50,311 nt of DNA. Source: Thermoplasmatota archaeon. Its GTDB lineage: Archaea; Thermoplasmatota; Penumbrarchaeia; Penumbrarchaeales; Penumbrarchaeaceae. A program made the position numbers and the translations under genes. The notes under the pieces were generated by a model that searched no databases, was not told the origin of the DNA, and saw only the letters and a list, made by a program, of their open reading frames with translations. Each line of letters opens with the position of its first letter. The stretch's first letter is position 1. The DNA is taken from contig JARVGK010000017.1 in the NCBI GenBank assembly GCA_029762535.1, positions 1-50,311 on the forward strand, read 5' to 3'. Shown here piece by piece: positions 26,701 to 34,313 of this stretch.

Positions 26701-28297
26701 CGATGAACTCGGCTACCTTGATATGGTGGTGCCTCCCGGTCTTTACAACGTCTTCGGTATGAGATACTCAGGTGGGCAACCTTCTCACGGCTATATGGGC
26801 CGTATAGACCTGGACGTCGCTGAAGGCGTAGAGGGTGAATGGAAAGCGGTCGCGGCGAAACGTCTGTTCGGAACGGTCTTCTACAAGGATACCGACAAAG
26901 TCCTCCACAAAGACCTCACCTCCGGAAAGGATCTCGTCTGGACCCACAAGGAGACAAGGTCCGAGATCGAGGTGCCGTACAACACAGGTACCTATCAGAT
27001 CGATCTGCCTTACGGGACATACGAGGTCGGGGGGTCCATAAACACTCAGGAATACGGGGTCGAGATGGATTATTTCGCGTCCAAGACAGTAAACGTCAAC
27101 TCCGAGATCGATGCAAGGGACCTCGCTATAGAGTTCCAGAAGAACAAGCTCCACACGTTCAGGATAGACCTGGTCAGGGAATGGGAGCATGAACTGCTCC
27201 TGGCCCCCGGATCCACCGTGCAGCTCGAATACTTCATCGAGAGCACGGGTAATGAACCGGTCACGGTCTCCGTCGAGGCCGAGGACAAGCCCGTGGATTG
27301 GATCGTGGAGTTCCCCTACGGCCGGGACGTTCATATCCCTATCGGCGGAAGGGAGCTGCGCAAGATGAACATCACCGTTCCGTCGTTCCCGGATTGGTCC
27401 AACAGCATACTCGTACAGGGCAAGGCCGAGACCGGGTCCACCAACAAGTTCCAGGTAGATGTCACCACCCCGCCGAGCTATGGGTTCTCCCTCGGATTCG
27501 ATAGGCCGCCCAAGGTCGGCATGGGTTTCGGCGATCAGATAATATTCAACCTGAGCGTGGAGAACCTCGGAACGGGTGAGGATATGGTCAATATCAGGAT
27601 GTCGCCTCCGATGGACCGCATAAGCGGTTGGTACATCGAGTGGGAGGGTGAGAACGAATTCCCTGCCCATGGTGCGAACGCCTCGCTCTCTCCGACCGGT
27701 CAGAGGAGGTTCGCTATAACGCTCAGGGCCCCGCCCGAGTCCTTATCCCTGGAAGGGGAATCCCTTACCCTCACATTCACGGGGACAAACAGGGGAGGCG
27801 ATAAGGATCCCGCTAGCATAACCTTCGAGATAAACAGACCCAATCTGGTTTTGCCTCCCGGCTTCATAAAGCTTACGAACAGGAAGCTGGATGACCCCGT
27901 TCTCAACCGGACCATAGAGGCCAATATCACCGTGGGATCCATGCATCGCGCATCATCGGCGGTGAACGTGACATTGTTCATCAACGGGCGCGAGGCCGCA
28001 TACGGCATCATACCTTCAATACCCCAGGACGGATATGCATCGACGAAGCTAAGGTTCAACGTCACCGATCTCAACCTGACGGAGAACGACTATCATTCCA
28101 TTCAGGTCATGGTCGATCCGGAGAACAGGATCAGGGAGTCCAACGAGTACGACAACGTGGCCGGATGGGACAACGTGGTCATAGGCCATATCGAGGAGAA
28201 GACCTACGTGAACTGGAGAATAGTGGTCTTCATCACGTTAATACTCCTGATAGCCGTGGCGATAATCGCATACAAGCAGAGGACCGAACCGATCTGA
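20735..28297 (+). CDS. aglB: Giant AglB/STT3 oligosaccharyltransferase with about 1500 residues of extracellular beta domains
   Basis: Transfers a lipid-linked glycan to Asn in N-x-S/T sequons on the outer face of the membrane. 2520 residues; typical archaeal AglB has about 800-1000. Residues 1-55 are a basic, disordered cytoplasmic tail. About thirteen helices follow (60-585). Catalytic features are D98 in GNDPSYH, DHD at 214-216, TIAE at 411-414 with E414, and WWDYG at 646-650. From about 985 comes a chain of carboxypeptidase-regulatory/CnaB-like domains (GRVMTERGRPSAGVRVTV, GRVYWDKDLDGVF, GTVYHDISEDRTI, GTVFYKDTDKV). Near the C-terminus are two CARDB-like domains (VNVTLFINGREA) and a final membrane helix (VVFITLILLIAVAIIAY). 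A GGGTGA ribosome site lies about seven bases before the ATG. Confidence 0.95.
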   Translation: MARRARSSRSKDGKASGVGAKKEAKAPVSGSPSTDQTTKTTRVQAAQAPKTSFSQWLNSNQGTILVLMGIFLLAILVRALFYYQFSFEIWPPRVVGNDPSYHLRVIQFVQDEGRHITLDPLLNYPLSGGNPRPPIFDWSIALLGIVLSPFFGFHVTNATWYAFQISPAVWGALTIFPAYLLGKEMFGKKAGMVGAFLLAITASHIERSTLGFADHDSFIVFFLVLSIYFLARSFSKQEDRNYIEDWRRPESVILGFRSFFSSNKQAIGYAVLSGICLTTIALTWQGFAYILAILLIYFLIQLMIQRFRNEDSLGTFVILFIVMAMAPLLSLPYYFVFSIATWSQGFYILLAMVFMGFFIVPTRDMPWLIVIPTLGIVLAVAYAILTLSFPATADMLFTGGGYFVKSKLYSTIAEAQAPDLSRLIFTYGPATFFLGLIGVVMAVINLPKHLKKDYILVVVWTAVAIFMAMRAVRFTFNATPAFTLLAGWVLIELVRFFKAEGLSIVYSILAVLIFFGMMGIVYEGWDDFFSRNYLALTILPITLISVGYVAYMKYRKHRDNYKFRTVLAALFVGFLVVFPSVLFAADASIPYEKKRDFDEELSVLGTFGSSFHSDYWADSYDWMAKQDIIVDGQRTRPEERPAFMSWWDYGFDQIVMGEHPTAADNFQNGYQFTGSMIASPSEEESIALMVARVLEGDWVKNKRKGFSDDVWETLTEHLGDDRNSTMGPYELVRIYRNPSSYINKIERDPSLYGRYEDITTQNALYAAAKVILMKNGKEGVVDLYKDLIDDTGWSLRYFAVDYRLFPFSSSNTGIFYAPIKLADRNIDDYLEYRAYAQENTQGSNDNPIWVDYPDNPITMEKAQAESERLGYKFRITNYDMFYTDAFYNSMFYRAYIGYSPMDVGSGNDGKTIPGFGMGGVGNLPPMQAWNMTHWKLVYRTMYYSEKDEKNATFPDDYRPMESNEAIEIYQKEGGDLKSGLGQGVFYIKYYHGAILEGRVMTERGRPSAGVRVTVLDDFGIPHGNVLTDDEGRYSLIAPPGEITMVVSDGDLNNMYDMVYQFQLDQSTNQPSLGLNVTTLTISDDLAMRRVDDGKMEMDFIIPGKTMFGTVYRDLDSDGSYKEGEDSEVTRGNITFRAATSSLVIGPVAIDENGGYSIEDVVPGTYSVEYSDGPDVITILNNFKIDPKTESTRDLKIENIIVRGQVNLDGSPIVNISVVLKKGDEVLNATISDPSGNFSMGRILPGTYHVVVDDPRFMHDTVKLYLDQGDDRFVNITLDRKGRLDLKAYSTLTSTSIKDRRAPAGGALVYIHDHSNASISWTYSLDRFGELSVDLPIGMYDLRIVQIERGQYEVHMQGLRIEWERTNKIAADLVKGYRINGSATKLAGTPLKGAYVMFERPDGVRAYAMVDHSSRYEVIVPLSDYKVIVDNMTKTGGVHYFHMQDLSKNDIRGATRLDLWVEHTIDVTGRVYWDKDLDGVFTSPEEAYEKNSYEGGKIASEVAIAGVTVKFEYANGTIEFATVEEGIYRARLPSGDYTMTVESAGFETFRMHVPVDDTVANRNFGINDTDAPLRSQPRDFELNLSYAYLGLTEERFGNVGPISVTLVAQELYMEGQEFIFIADENGRVREQLYPAEYDVIINWASEINALEHHIQKSHLFFLEPGTPLWKEDIVAEKFVTLRGRVNLIENNLIKSPAELTLSFTPVEGVGHSIGTAMTDFNGEFEAYLPTGKYVIEAHEQRSATHFMILRDIMLDESTTPLTIYMEEGYPVKGRITNAFNGIQDSQVQFRKGDVWALTGVMEDGTFELFVPPSEYEIRYRFITSERIAGEDTETHYIKDASLNVEGPVSDFEMSVDRLYKIHGTVYHDISEDRTIQPEERKAFAELTFISTSGEYESINITADANGDYIALLFVDEYELTVNVTDYMPMPRDGYGIVDLTQEQVLWDIQLEPVPNRIFVSVVDEENSPVIGMQFTIRDSLDGNIVHTGTTDELGYLDMVVPPGLYNVFGMRYSGGQPSHGYMGRIDLDVAEGVEGEWKAVAAKRLFGTVFYKDTDKVLHKDLTSGKDLVWTHKETRSEIEVPYNTGTYQIDLPYGTYEVGGSINTQEYGVEMDYFASKTVNVNSEIDARDLAIEFQKNKLHTFRIDLVREWEHELLLAPGSTVQLEYFIESTGNEPVTVSVEAEDKPVDWIVEFPYGRDVHIPIGGRELRKMNITVPSFPDWSNSILVQGKAETGSTNKFQVDVTTPPSYGFSLGFDRPPKVGMGFGDQIIFNLSVENLGTGEDMVNIRMSPPMDRISGWYIEWEGENEFPAHGANASLSPTGQRRFAITLRAPPESLSLEGESLTLTFTGTNRGGDKDPASITFEINRPNLVLPPGFIKLTNRKLDDPVLNRTIEANITVGSMHRASSAVNVTLFINGREAAYGIIPSIPQDGYASTKLRFNVTDLNLTENDYHSIQVMVDPENRIRESNEYDNVAGWDNVVIGHIEEKTYVNWRIVVFITLILLIAVAIIAYKQRTEPI

Positions 28298-28315
28298 TAA
28301 TGATAAAGGACGGCC

Positions 28316-30298
28316 TCAGGAACCTATATCGAACCTGCCGTGCTCCATCTGGGGCTGTGGCTTCTGTATCCTTCTTAGATTGATCCTGAACATCTCTGAG
28401 AAACCGGCCAGGTCAACTATGACCATGTTGAAGTTGCCGTACTGTATGTCGGCCTGCTCCACGTCCGAGAAAGGCTGAACGACGAGCCAGCCAGTGTACT
28501 TGAACTTGGCCCTCAGCGCCTGTACCATGGGGACGACGCTCTGGCCTTCGGTAAGCCCCCTCATGGCCCTGCCAAGTTCCTTGTGCAGCATCAGCTCCTT
28601 GATCTTCTGTTCCACGTCACCGCTCTCCTCGAGCAGGGAGAACACTCTGGGCACCTTGCCTTCGAGGCTGCCTCCGTAGATGAATCCTCTGCCGCCTATG
28701 CCTCCGGAATACGTCTTGTCGAACTTCATGGAGGATCCAAGGCTGGAGTTTCGCTTGAAGACCTCCGGGAGGTCCGAGAAGACCTTCTCCAGATTCAGGT
28801 AGTCCTTGAGGTCCTCGAATCCCATCGATAGTGTTGACAGATGCTGCTTGACCTCCTCGTTGGAGAACCCCCTTGCCCCGAATACCGCAGAGGACCCCCT
28901 GTCCTCGAGGACGATGTTCTTCCAGCCTCTGTAATAGAAAATGGAGGCCAATATGCCTTTTATCTGCCTTGATCCCTGACGCGGAAGGTACAGGCACAGT
29001 TTGGGTCCTTTCTCGGTTGAGATCATCTTCTTGGCGTTTCGAAGCTTCAGGAGCCTCTTCTCATCGACGTTGATCTTGGATTCGAGATTCTCTAGCTCCT
29101 TGCCGTAGAACTTGATCCTGCGCCAGTGCTGGTCGGAGAGGTCGCCCTTCGTCTTGAGGAGCTCCATCATCTTGTCCCGGTTGCCTCTCAGTTCTATGGG
29201 CATGGACTCGTTGAGCTTGTTCAGTAGCTCCCTGTCCCTCTCGAGGGACTTGATGATGCGGTCGAGGCTGTCCGTCAGACCGAAGAAGACCGAATTGTAG
29301 AAGGCCTCCGCTCTCTCCGACACCGTCATGACGAAATCGAAGAGGTTGTTGGCCCCATTCATCTCGGAGCAGATGATGTCCAGGTACTTCCCGATGGTCA
29401 GGTCCAGCTTGAAGAACTCCCTGTATATCCTCTGGCTTAGCATCTCATCGCCCAGGATCAATGAAGCGGAGATCGATATGAGGATCAGGTTCCGCTCCTC
29501 GACGGGGTCGGGGATCCATCTCTTGAGGGGTATGTCTATCGTGTAGCTGAGATGCCACAGATTATCGCACACCGAAGCTAGAAGAATCATCATCCTCTGG
29601 AAATCGTCATTGTGCCATGGGCCCACCGACATGTATTCGAAGAAGCTCATCCTCCCGTTCGAGTCGATGTAAGACAGGTATGCCGCGAGGATGGTGGTCG
29701 TCGAGGGATAATCGTAGTCCTTGTCGCTGGGCGATAGGAGGAATGTGCGTTTGTTCACCTCCTTCCTGTCCCTGAGCTGATGGTGATGGTCTATCCGGAA
29801 TATGTTTTCAGCCGTCGGGACATCCATATCGCAGAAGATATAGGCCATGTCCTCATCGAACTTCAGCTCCCTAACGTCTTCGTATTCAAGGGGGGAGGTA
29901 TGTATCTCATAATCAGCGCCGAACCAGGCTCTCGCGATCCCGTATACGAATATCGCTGCGTTGAGACCGTCCATGTCGTTGTGATAGTATATTCCCATGG
30001 CCCCTCTTTGTTTTACCTCGTTCTTCAGCTCCAGAATGAAGGACCTTGCCTCGTTCGGGGATATGTCCACCTCCCTTATGGGCATCTTCGAGGGAGCAGG
30101 CCTGCTCATGCTCTCGAGTATGTCCCTGCCGCTTGGCGGGGATGCGATCTCCGTGGGTGAGGCCTTGGATATGGAATCTATAACGGATTCCACCATTTTG
30201 TCCCCGCTCTCGAATATGTACGAGTCCAGGGATTGTACGATGCTGGCATTGTCCTTGCCCGGCTTTTTTTTGTCCTTCGATCTCTTCCCCCTCGGCAT
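28316..30298 (-). CDS. DHH-family phosphoesterase with coiled-coil insertion
   Basis: 660 residues. DHH proteins hydrolyse phosphodiesters in DNA, RNA or small nucleotides (RecJ, NrnA, GdpP). Residues 1-90 are a charged, probably disordered extension. The metal-binding blocks are IYYHNDMDGLNAA (101-114), FCDMD (155-159) and DHHH (170-173). An insertion of about 100 residues (roughly 345-450) is strongly helical and coiled-coil in character (DRIIKSLERDRELLNKL, KELENLESKINVDEKRLL). The C-terminal part, with SRQIKGILASIFYYRGWKNIVL and GGIGGRGFIYGGSLEGK, looks like a diverged DHHA1 substrate-binding domain. The substrate is unknown. A TATA box near 30340-30351 and a short leader precede it. It converges on aglB with 18 bases between the stops. 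Confidence 0.88.
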   Translation of the reverse strand: MPRGKRSKDKKKPGKDNASIVQSLDSYIFESGDKMVESVIDSISKASPTEIASPPSGRDILESMSRPAPSKMPIREVDISPNEARSFILELKNEVKQRGAMGIYYHNDMDGLNAAIFVYGIARAWFGADYEIHTSPLEYEDVRELKFDEDMAYIFCDMDVPTAENIFRIDHHHQLRDRKEVNKRTFLLSPSDKDYDYPSTTTILAAYLSYIDSNGRMSFFEYMSVGPWHNDDFQRMMILLASVCDNLWHLSYTIDIPLKRWIPDPVEERNLILISISASLILGDEMLSQRIYREFFKLDLTIGKYLDIICSEMNGANNLFDFVMTVSERAEAFYNSVFFGLTDSLDRIIKSLERDRELLNKLNESMPIELRGNRDKMMELLKTKGDLSDQHWRRIKFYGKELENLESKINVDEKRLLKLRNAKKMISTEKGPKLCLYLPRQGSRQIKGILASIFYYRGWKNIVLEDRGSSAVFGARGFSNEEVKQHLSTLSMGFEDLKDYLNLEKVFSDLPEVFKRNSSLGSSMKFDKTYSGGIGGRGFIYGGSLEGKVPRVFSLLEESGDVEQKIKELMLHKELGRAMRGLTEGQSVVPMVQALRAKFKYTGWLVVQPFSDVEQADIQYGNFNMVIVDLAGFSEMFRINLRRIQKPQPQMEHGRFDIGS

Positions 30299-30417
30299 AG
30301 GGACTGACGCTCCATTCAGCTCTCTCAGGAGTGTGTCTGCTCAATATATTAATGATGCGGTCTCCTTTCACTTCAGGAGGGGCCGCAGCTAAGGAAAGGA
30401 CTGTCTCTACAGGTGGC

Positions 30418-33400
30418 CTATTCCTGCTCATCGAATTCGTTCCACTCTTCGGGCGGTTCGGCCTTCGGCCCCTCTGAATCAAGGAAGCTCTCATCGAACG
30501 CCCTGGTCTCTATTCCAGGGGCGGTCCCCCCCTCTTCCGGGATACCGGGCAAACCGCCTTCGGAAAGCATCCTCTCAAGTGTGGCCTGGTCCGGCTCGAC
30601 ACCGTACATCTCCTTGTAAACCCTCTTGTGTTCGGCGTAGGGGTCCTCGCGTTTTCGCTTTCGGACCTCCTTCCGATAAAGTGTCGTTGATACCGCGACG
30701 ATGGCGAGTATCAGGATGGCAATGATCGCAAAGAAAATCGGCAGGAGGAGGTTCTTAGGGATCGGTTCGAGGAACGGGAACAGATGCACAAGAAGGTCGT
30801 AGATAGTGTTCGCGACCTCCTGTATTATGGAATCGGAGGGTTGGTCGGTCAGGGTCACGTTGACCACGCCCGAGTACTGCAGAGAACCGTCCTCGGAAAA
30901 GACCTCAATGAATAGGGGATAATTGCCCTTCTGTGCCTCGGAGGGAGGGTAGACGATCAGCTGGACCCGCGTCGCCGTCTTTACCGTCATCACCTTCTGA
31001 GAGGGCAGCTCCTCGGTTATTTGGCTCCTCCCGCTCTTCGGGAAGTATGCCCAGCCCCTGTCGATGATCTCACCGGAGGCCCTCACCGTCGCGTTGTCCC
31101 CGAAGGTGGCCATGTTGGTCAGGTTTATCGAGAGGGGCGCCTTCCTGATGGCCGCCCTGCCCCTGTAGGCAAGGTATCCCGAGGGCGCTTCCGTGACGAG
31201 ATCGTAATCGTTGATCTTCAGGTAGGTGTCGGTAACTCTGGAATAGTTTCCGTTGTTCTGAGCCATGATCTGTACATGATATTGTCCGATGCCGAGTTCG
31301 AGTTCGGTAAGGTTGTATCTGGGATCCGGCCCGACATCCAGCCATTCAAGGACATCGCCACTCCAGGTCTGGGTCCCGATACGCACCATGTAGGTGATGT
31401 CCATCTCGCCATCGCTGGGGGACCTGTCCCAAACGATCTCCCTTCGCGTGTCGGGAAGGTAGATGTCGTTCAGCAAAGGGATGTCCTCGGGCGGGGGAAT
31501 GCCGCTGTCGAGAACCCGGAATATCCATTCCTTGACGTCGTATCCTCCGATATTGTCCGTTGCATTGACCTGTAGAACGTAATAGCCAGGCTCAAGCTTC
31601 ACGGAGTTCGGAACATCGAAGAACGTCCTTCCCCCGATCTTGATGGGAGCGGAGAACAGGTAAAGCTTGTAGGGGTAGGTCAGCAGAAGAACGCTGTAGA
31701 ACACCTGATCCCCTTCCTCGTCGAAGGCTGCGTCCCAGAAAAGATGAGGTGTCTGGGATACCACGGAGTTGGGATACATTTCAGCGTTCTCGAGCGAAGG
31801 GGGATAGTTGTCCGGGACCTGGACGTCGATCCTTATCTCCCCCGTTTCCTTTATATGGTCGAGGTTGTCCCTGGCCCTCCACTTGATGTAGTTGTAGAGG
31901 CCGTCGTCGAAGAATCGGAGCCTCACATATGCCCTGTATTCACCCATGCCCATGGAAACGATACCGTCCGGGACCATCCAATCGGACAACGGACCGGAGG
32001 TGGTCCGGTAGGCGTATTCTATGGAGGACAGGTCCACCCCGGATGAAGCGTAGTTCTGGCTTCCGGGCGGGTGGTCCATCCAGACGATGGAGCAGTTCAC
32101 ATCCTCGTAGAGGTGCACCACATCGGACCTGGGCCGAATATCGGTGAACCACGGTCCCTGGTAATCGATCCATATATTGACTGGTTGGGAATATGACGGC
32201 CCGTTGCCAACGTTGTCCTTGACCTCGACGACCACATAGTTCTGGTCCCCTCCCTCGAGGATCACGGTCGCCCAAGCCTCATATGTGTCGTTGTCTATCT
32301 TCTGTACGTTTCTCATCCTCACGCCCTTATCGATGTTGTCCAGTCCTTTCAACGCCTTGGCGACCATTATCGTCGCCGGGTCTATCCCTGCTCCGCCCGT
32401 GTCCCTGACGATGGCGCGGACCTCGACCCTGTCCTGGGTGATCCATTCGGTCTGAAGGGGGGCAGTGATCACCGCCGTAGGGGGTTCGGCATCGACGAGC
32501 GGCCCTCTGATCAGGTGCGATTCGATCAGGGTCGGATCGTTCTCCTCAACGACCTGGACCTTCCAGTATACCTGGCCGGAGGTGTTCACCTTGAAGGATG
32601 CCGAGTAGAAGGTCCCGTCCATCATGTCGAAGTCGGTCTCGTCCTCCTGATACATCTGATGCGGACCTGCGACGAGTTCCGTTCCCGCCTCATCGGAATA
32701 TACCAGGACCTTGGGATAGCCGGATGCGGGGATGTCGTTGTTGGCGTCTAGATACATGAACCTGAACGTGGTGAGGGCATCGGGCGATGTCATGTCCGGG
32801 TAGCTGGGAAAAGGCGAGAACGAGGACAACATCCTGATCTCCGGTAGAAGGTTCAGGGACCCGGGCAGTCCGCTGTGCCGGGAGAAGTAGAGGTCGATCT
32901 GGCTCCTGTAGAAGTCCCGGCTGTCGCTCCATGTGGCGATGGCCTTTCCATACATGTCCAGTGACAGAATGGGGTCCGCCTGTTTTGTGTTGTCCGGCTC
33001 GTACCTGTCGCTGTCGTCGATCCTTATCGGATCGGTCCAGGTCTGCCCCCCGTCCGTGCTGCCTATGAAGAACAGGTCCCCTTCGTCGATCTTGCCGGCA
33101 TCCGGGCGTTTGCGCTGGAATGCCAGGTGCAACATCCCGTCGCCCGAGGCGATGATACTAGGATTCTGATCGAAATGATTGTGGTCCGGGGCCCTGGTGA
33201 TCTTTCTGTTGGGTGATAGGGTGTCTCCTTCGTCCGTGCTCTTCGTGAGCCAGATCTCGTCCTTTCCGCTCCTTCTATCCCGCCAGACGATATACAGGTC
33301 GCCTTCATCATCGACAGCGGGCCAGGGGGATCCCCTGCTGTTTTCCAGTTCCTCATCGTCCGAGATCGCCCTCTCGGTGGAATAGGTGGCCCCCCCGTCC

Positions 33401-34173
33401 TTCGAAACGGCGAGATAGGGCCTGAAGGTGCCGTCCCCTCGGTTGTCCTCCCAGGTCACGTAAACGTTGTTGTCGAAAACGGCGATCCTCATGTTGCGGT
33501 GGTCGCGGTTGAAATACGGGTCGGTGTTGATCTTGACAGGGTGCGCCCATGTCAATCCGTTATCGGTGGAGTAGGACCCCCATATGTTGAAATAGGACCC
33601 ATCGTAGATCTTGTCCCTCCATACGCATATGAAACGCCCCTGATCGTTGATCGCGAGCCTGGGCTCAAGGGCGTCCCAGTTGGGGACATCCCTGAACGGG
33701 TCTATCCTGAGGCTTCTGGTGAAGTTCACACCGTCGTAGGTCCAGGCCATCCTTATCTCGGCCGGCATCTTGGTGTCGCGCTTGTCGTTCCATGCTACGT
33801 ATACCGTGTTGTTCGCGGCGATCGCGATCGAGGGCCTGCCCTGGTTCGATTGATCGTTGGAATCGTTGCCGTCCCTGAGAGTGTCATCCACGCGGATCTG
33901 ACGTGACCATGTCTCACCGTTGTCGTCGGAATATTTCATATAAACGTCAACGTAATATTTCCAGTTACTCGAGTAGGCTATGTATATGCGCCCGTTGGCG
34001 TCAGTTTTCATATCATATGGTATCTGGTCGAAATCGTCCTCGACGGGGTCTGTCACTACCCGGACGTTCGCCATGAAGAGGGGCCGATCCCCATCCGCCC
34101 CGTAAAAGAACAGCGGCATGAGTGTGAGAAGCATCATCGATATGACGGCGAACAGGCTCCGGGTATTTCTCAT
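30418..34173 (-). CDS. Large surface protein: Asp-box beta-propeller, Ig-like domains, C-terminal anchor
   Basis: 1251 residues from ATG 34173. Signal peptide (MRNTRSLFAVISMMLLTLMPLFFYG), then a propeller region with at least five Asp-box (BNR) turns: SDDNGETWS, STDNGLTWA, SKDGGATYS, STDEGDTLS, STDGGQTWT. Ig-like domains follow (VDAEPPTAVITAP, DNYPPSLENAEMYP). A membrane helix near the C-terminus (LLLPIFFAIIAILILAIVA) with RKEVRKRKRED leads to an acidic tail ending EWNEFDEQE. Asp-box propellers occur in sialidases and other glycan-binding proteins, but no sialidase arginine triad can be identified, so binding rather than cleavage is likely. The upstream ATG at 34236 lies inside the TATA box; 34173 has GGAGG seven bases before it. 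Confidence 0.85.
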   Translation of the reverse strand: MRNTRSLFAVISMMLLTLMPLFFYGADGDRPLFMANVRVVTDPVEDDFDQIPYDMKTDANGRIYIAYSSNWKYYVDVYMKYSDDNGETWSRQIRVDDTLRDGNDSNDQSNQGRPSIAIAANNTVYVAWNDKRDTKMPAEIRMAWTYDGVNFTRSLRIDPFRDVPNWDALEPRLAINDQGRFICVWRDKIYDGSYFNIWGSYSTDNGLTWAHPVKINTDPYFNRDHRNMRIAVFDNNVYVTWEDNRGDGTFRPYLAVSKDGGATYSTERAISDDEELENSRGSPWPAVDDEGDLYIVWRDRRSGKDEIWLTKSTDEGDTLSPNRKITRAPDHNHFDQNPSIIASGDGMLHLAFQRKRPDAGKIDEGDLFFIGSTDGGQTWTDPIRIDDSDRYEPDNTKQADPILSLDMYGKAIATWSDSRDFYRSQIDLYFSRHSGLPGSLNLLPEIRMLSSFSPFPSYPDMTSPDALTTFRFMYLDANNDIPASGYPKVLVYSDEAGTELVAGPHQMYQEDETDFDMMDGTFYSASFKVNTSGQVYWKVQVVEENDPTLIESHLIRGPLVDAEPPTAVITAPLQTEWITQDRVEVRAIVRDTGGAGIDPATIMVAKALKGLDNIDKGVRMRNVQKIDNDTYEAWATVILEGGDQNYVVVEVKDNVGNGPSYSQPVNIWIDYQGPWFTDIRPRSDVVHLYEDVNCSIVWMDHPPGSQNYASSGVDLSSIEYAYRTTSGPLSDWMVPDGIVSMGMGEYRAYVRLRFFDDGLYNYIKWRARDNLDHIKETGEIRIDVQVPDNYPPSLENAEMYPNSVVSQTPHLFWDAAFDEEGDQVFYSVLLLTYPYKLYLFSAPIKIGGRTFFDVPNSVKLEPGYYVLQVNATDNIGGYDVKEWIFRVLDSGIPPPEDIPLLNDIYLPDTRREIVWDRSPSDGEMDITYMVRIGTQTWSGDVLEWLDVGPDPRYNLTELELGIGQYHVQIMAQNNGNYSRVTDTYLKINDYDLVTEAPSGYLAYRGRAAIRKAPLSINLTNMATFGDNATVRASGEIIDRGWAYFPKSGRSQITEELPSQKVMTVKTATRVQLIVYPPSEAQKGNYPLFIEVFSEDGSLQYSGVVNVTLTDQPSDSIIQEVANTIYDLLVHLFPFLEPIPKNLLLPIFFAIIAILILAIVAVSTTLYRKEVRKRKREDPYAEHKRVYKEMYGVEPDQATLERMLSEGGLPGIPEEGGTAPGIETRAFDESFLDSEGPKAEPPEEWNEFDEQE

Positions 34174-34233
34174 TGAACGGCCTCCAGATCGCGCTCGGGG
34201 AGCGAACTTTGGATGATTGGCCAAGGCATTGAA

Positions 34234-34245
34234 CATATATTAAAC
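34234..34245 (-). promoter_or_regulatory. TATA box of the Asp-box surface protein gene
   Basis: GTTTAATATATG on the minus strand, predicting transcription start near 34214. It contains the in-frame ATG at 34236, which therefore cannot be the translation start. Confidence 0.6.
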
Positions 34246-34251
34246 GAACGC

Positions 34252-34264
34252 AAAAGAAAAAAAA
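34252..34264 (-). terminator. T-rich terminator after the calcium-repeat protein gene
   Basis: A T8-C-T4 run on the minus strand, about 50 bases past the stop of the 34314-36695 gene and just before the TATA box of the next gene. Poly-T tracts are the usual archaeal terminators. Confidence 0.6.
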
Positions 34265-34313
34265 TGGGGGTCCGCCAGAAAGGTGGGTCCCTGCAGTACC
34301 TGTCGTGGTCTCC

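Noticed and set aside
32950..34173. Calling the Asp-box protein a sialidase
   Set aside because: Asp-box turns are structural. I could not identify the arginine triad, the catalytic tyrosine or the nucleophile context of sialidases.
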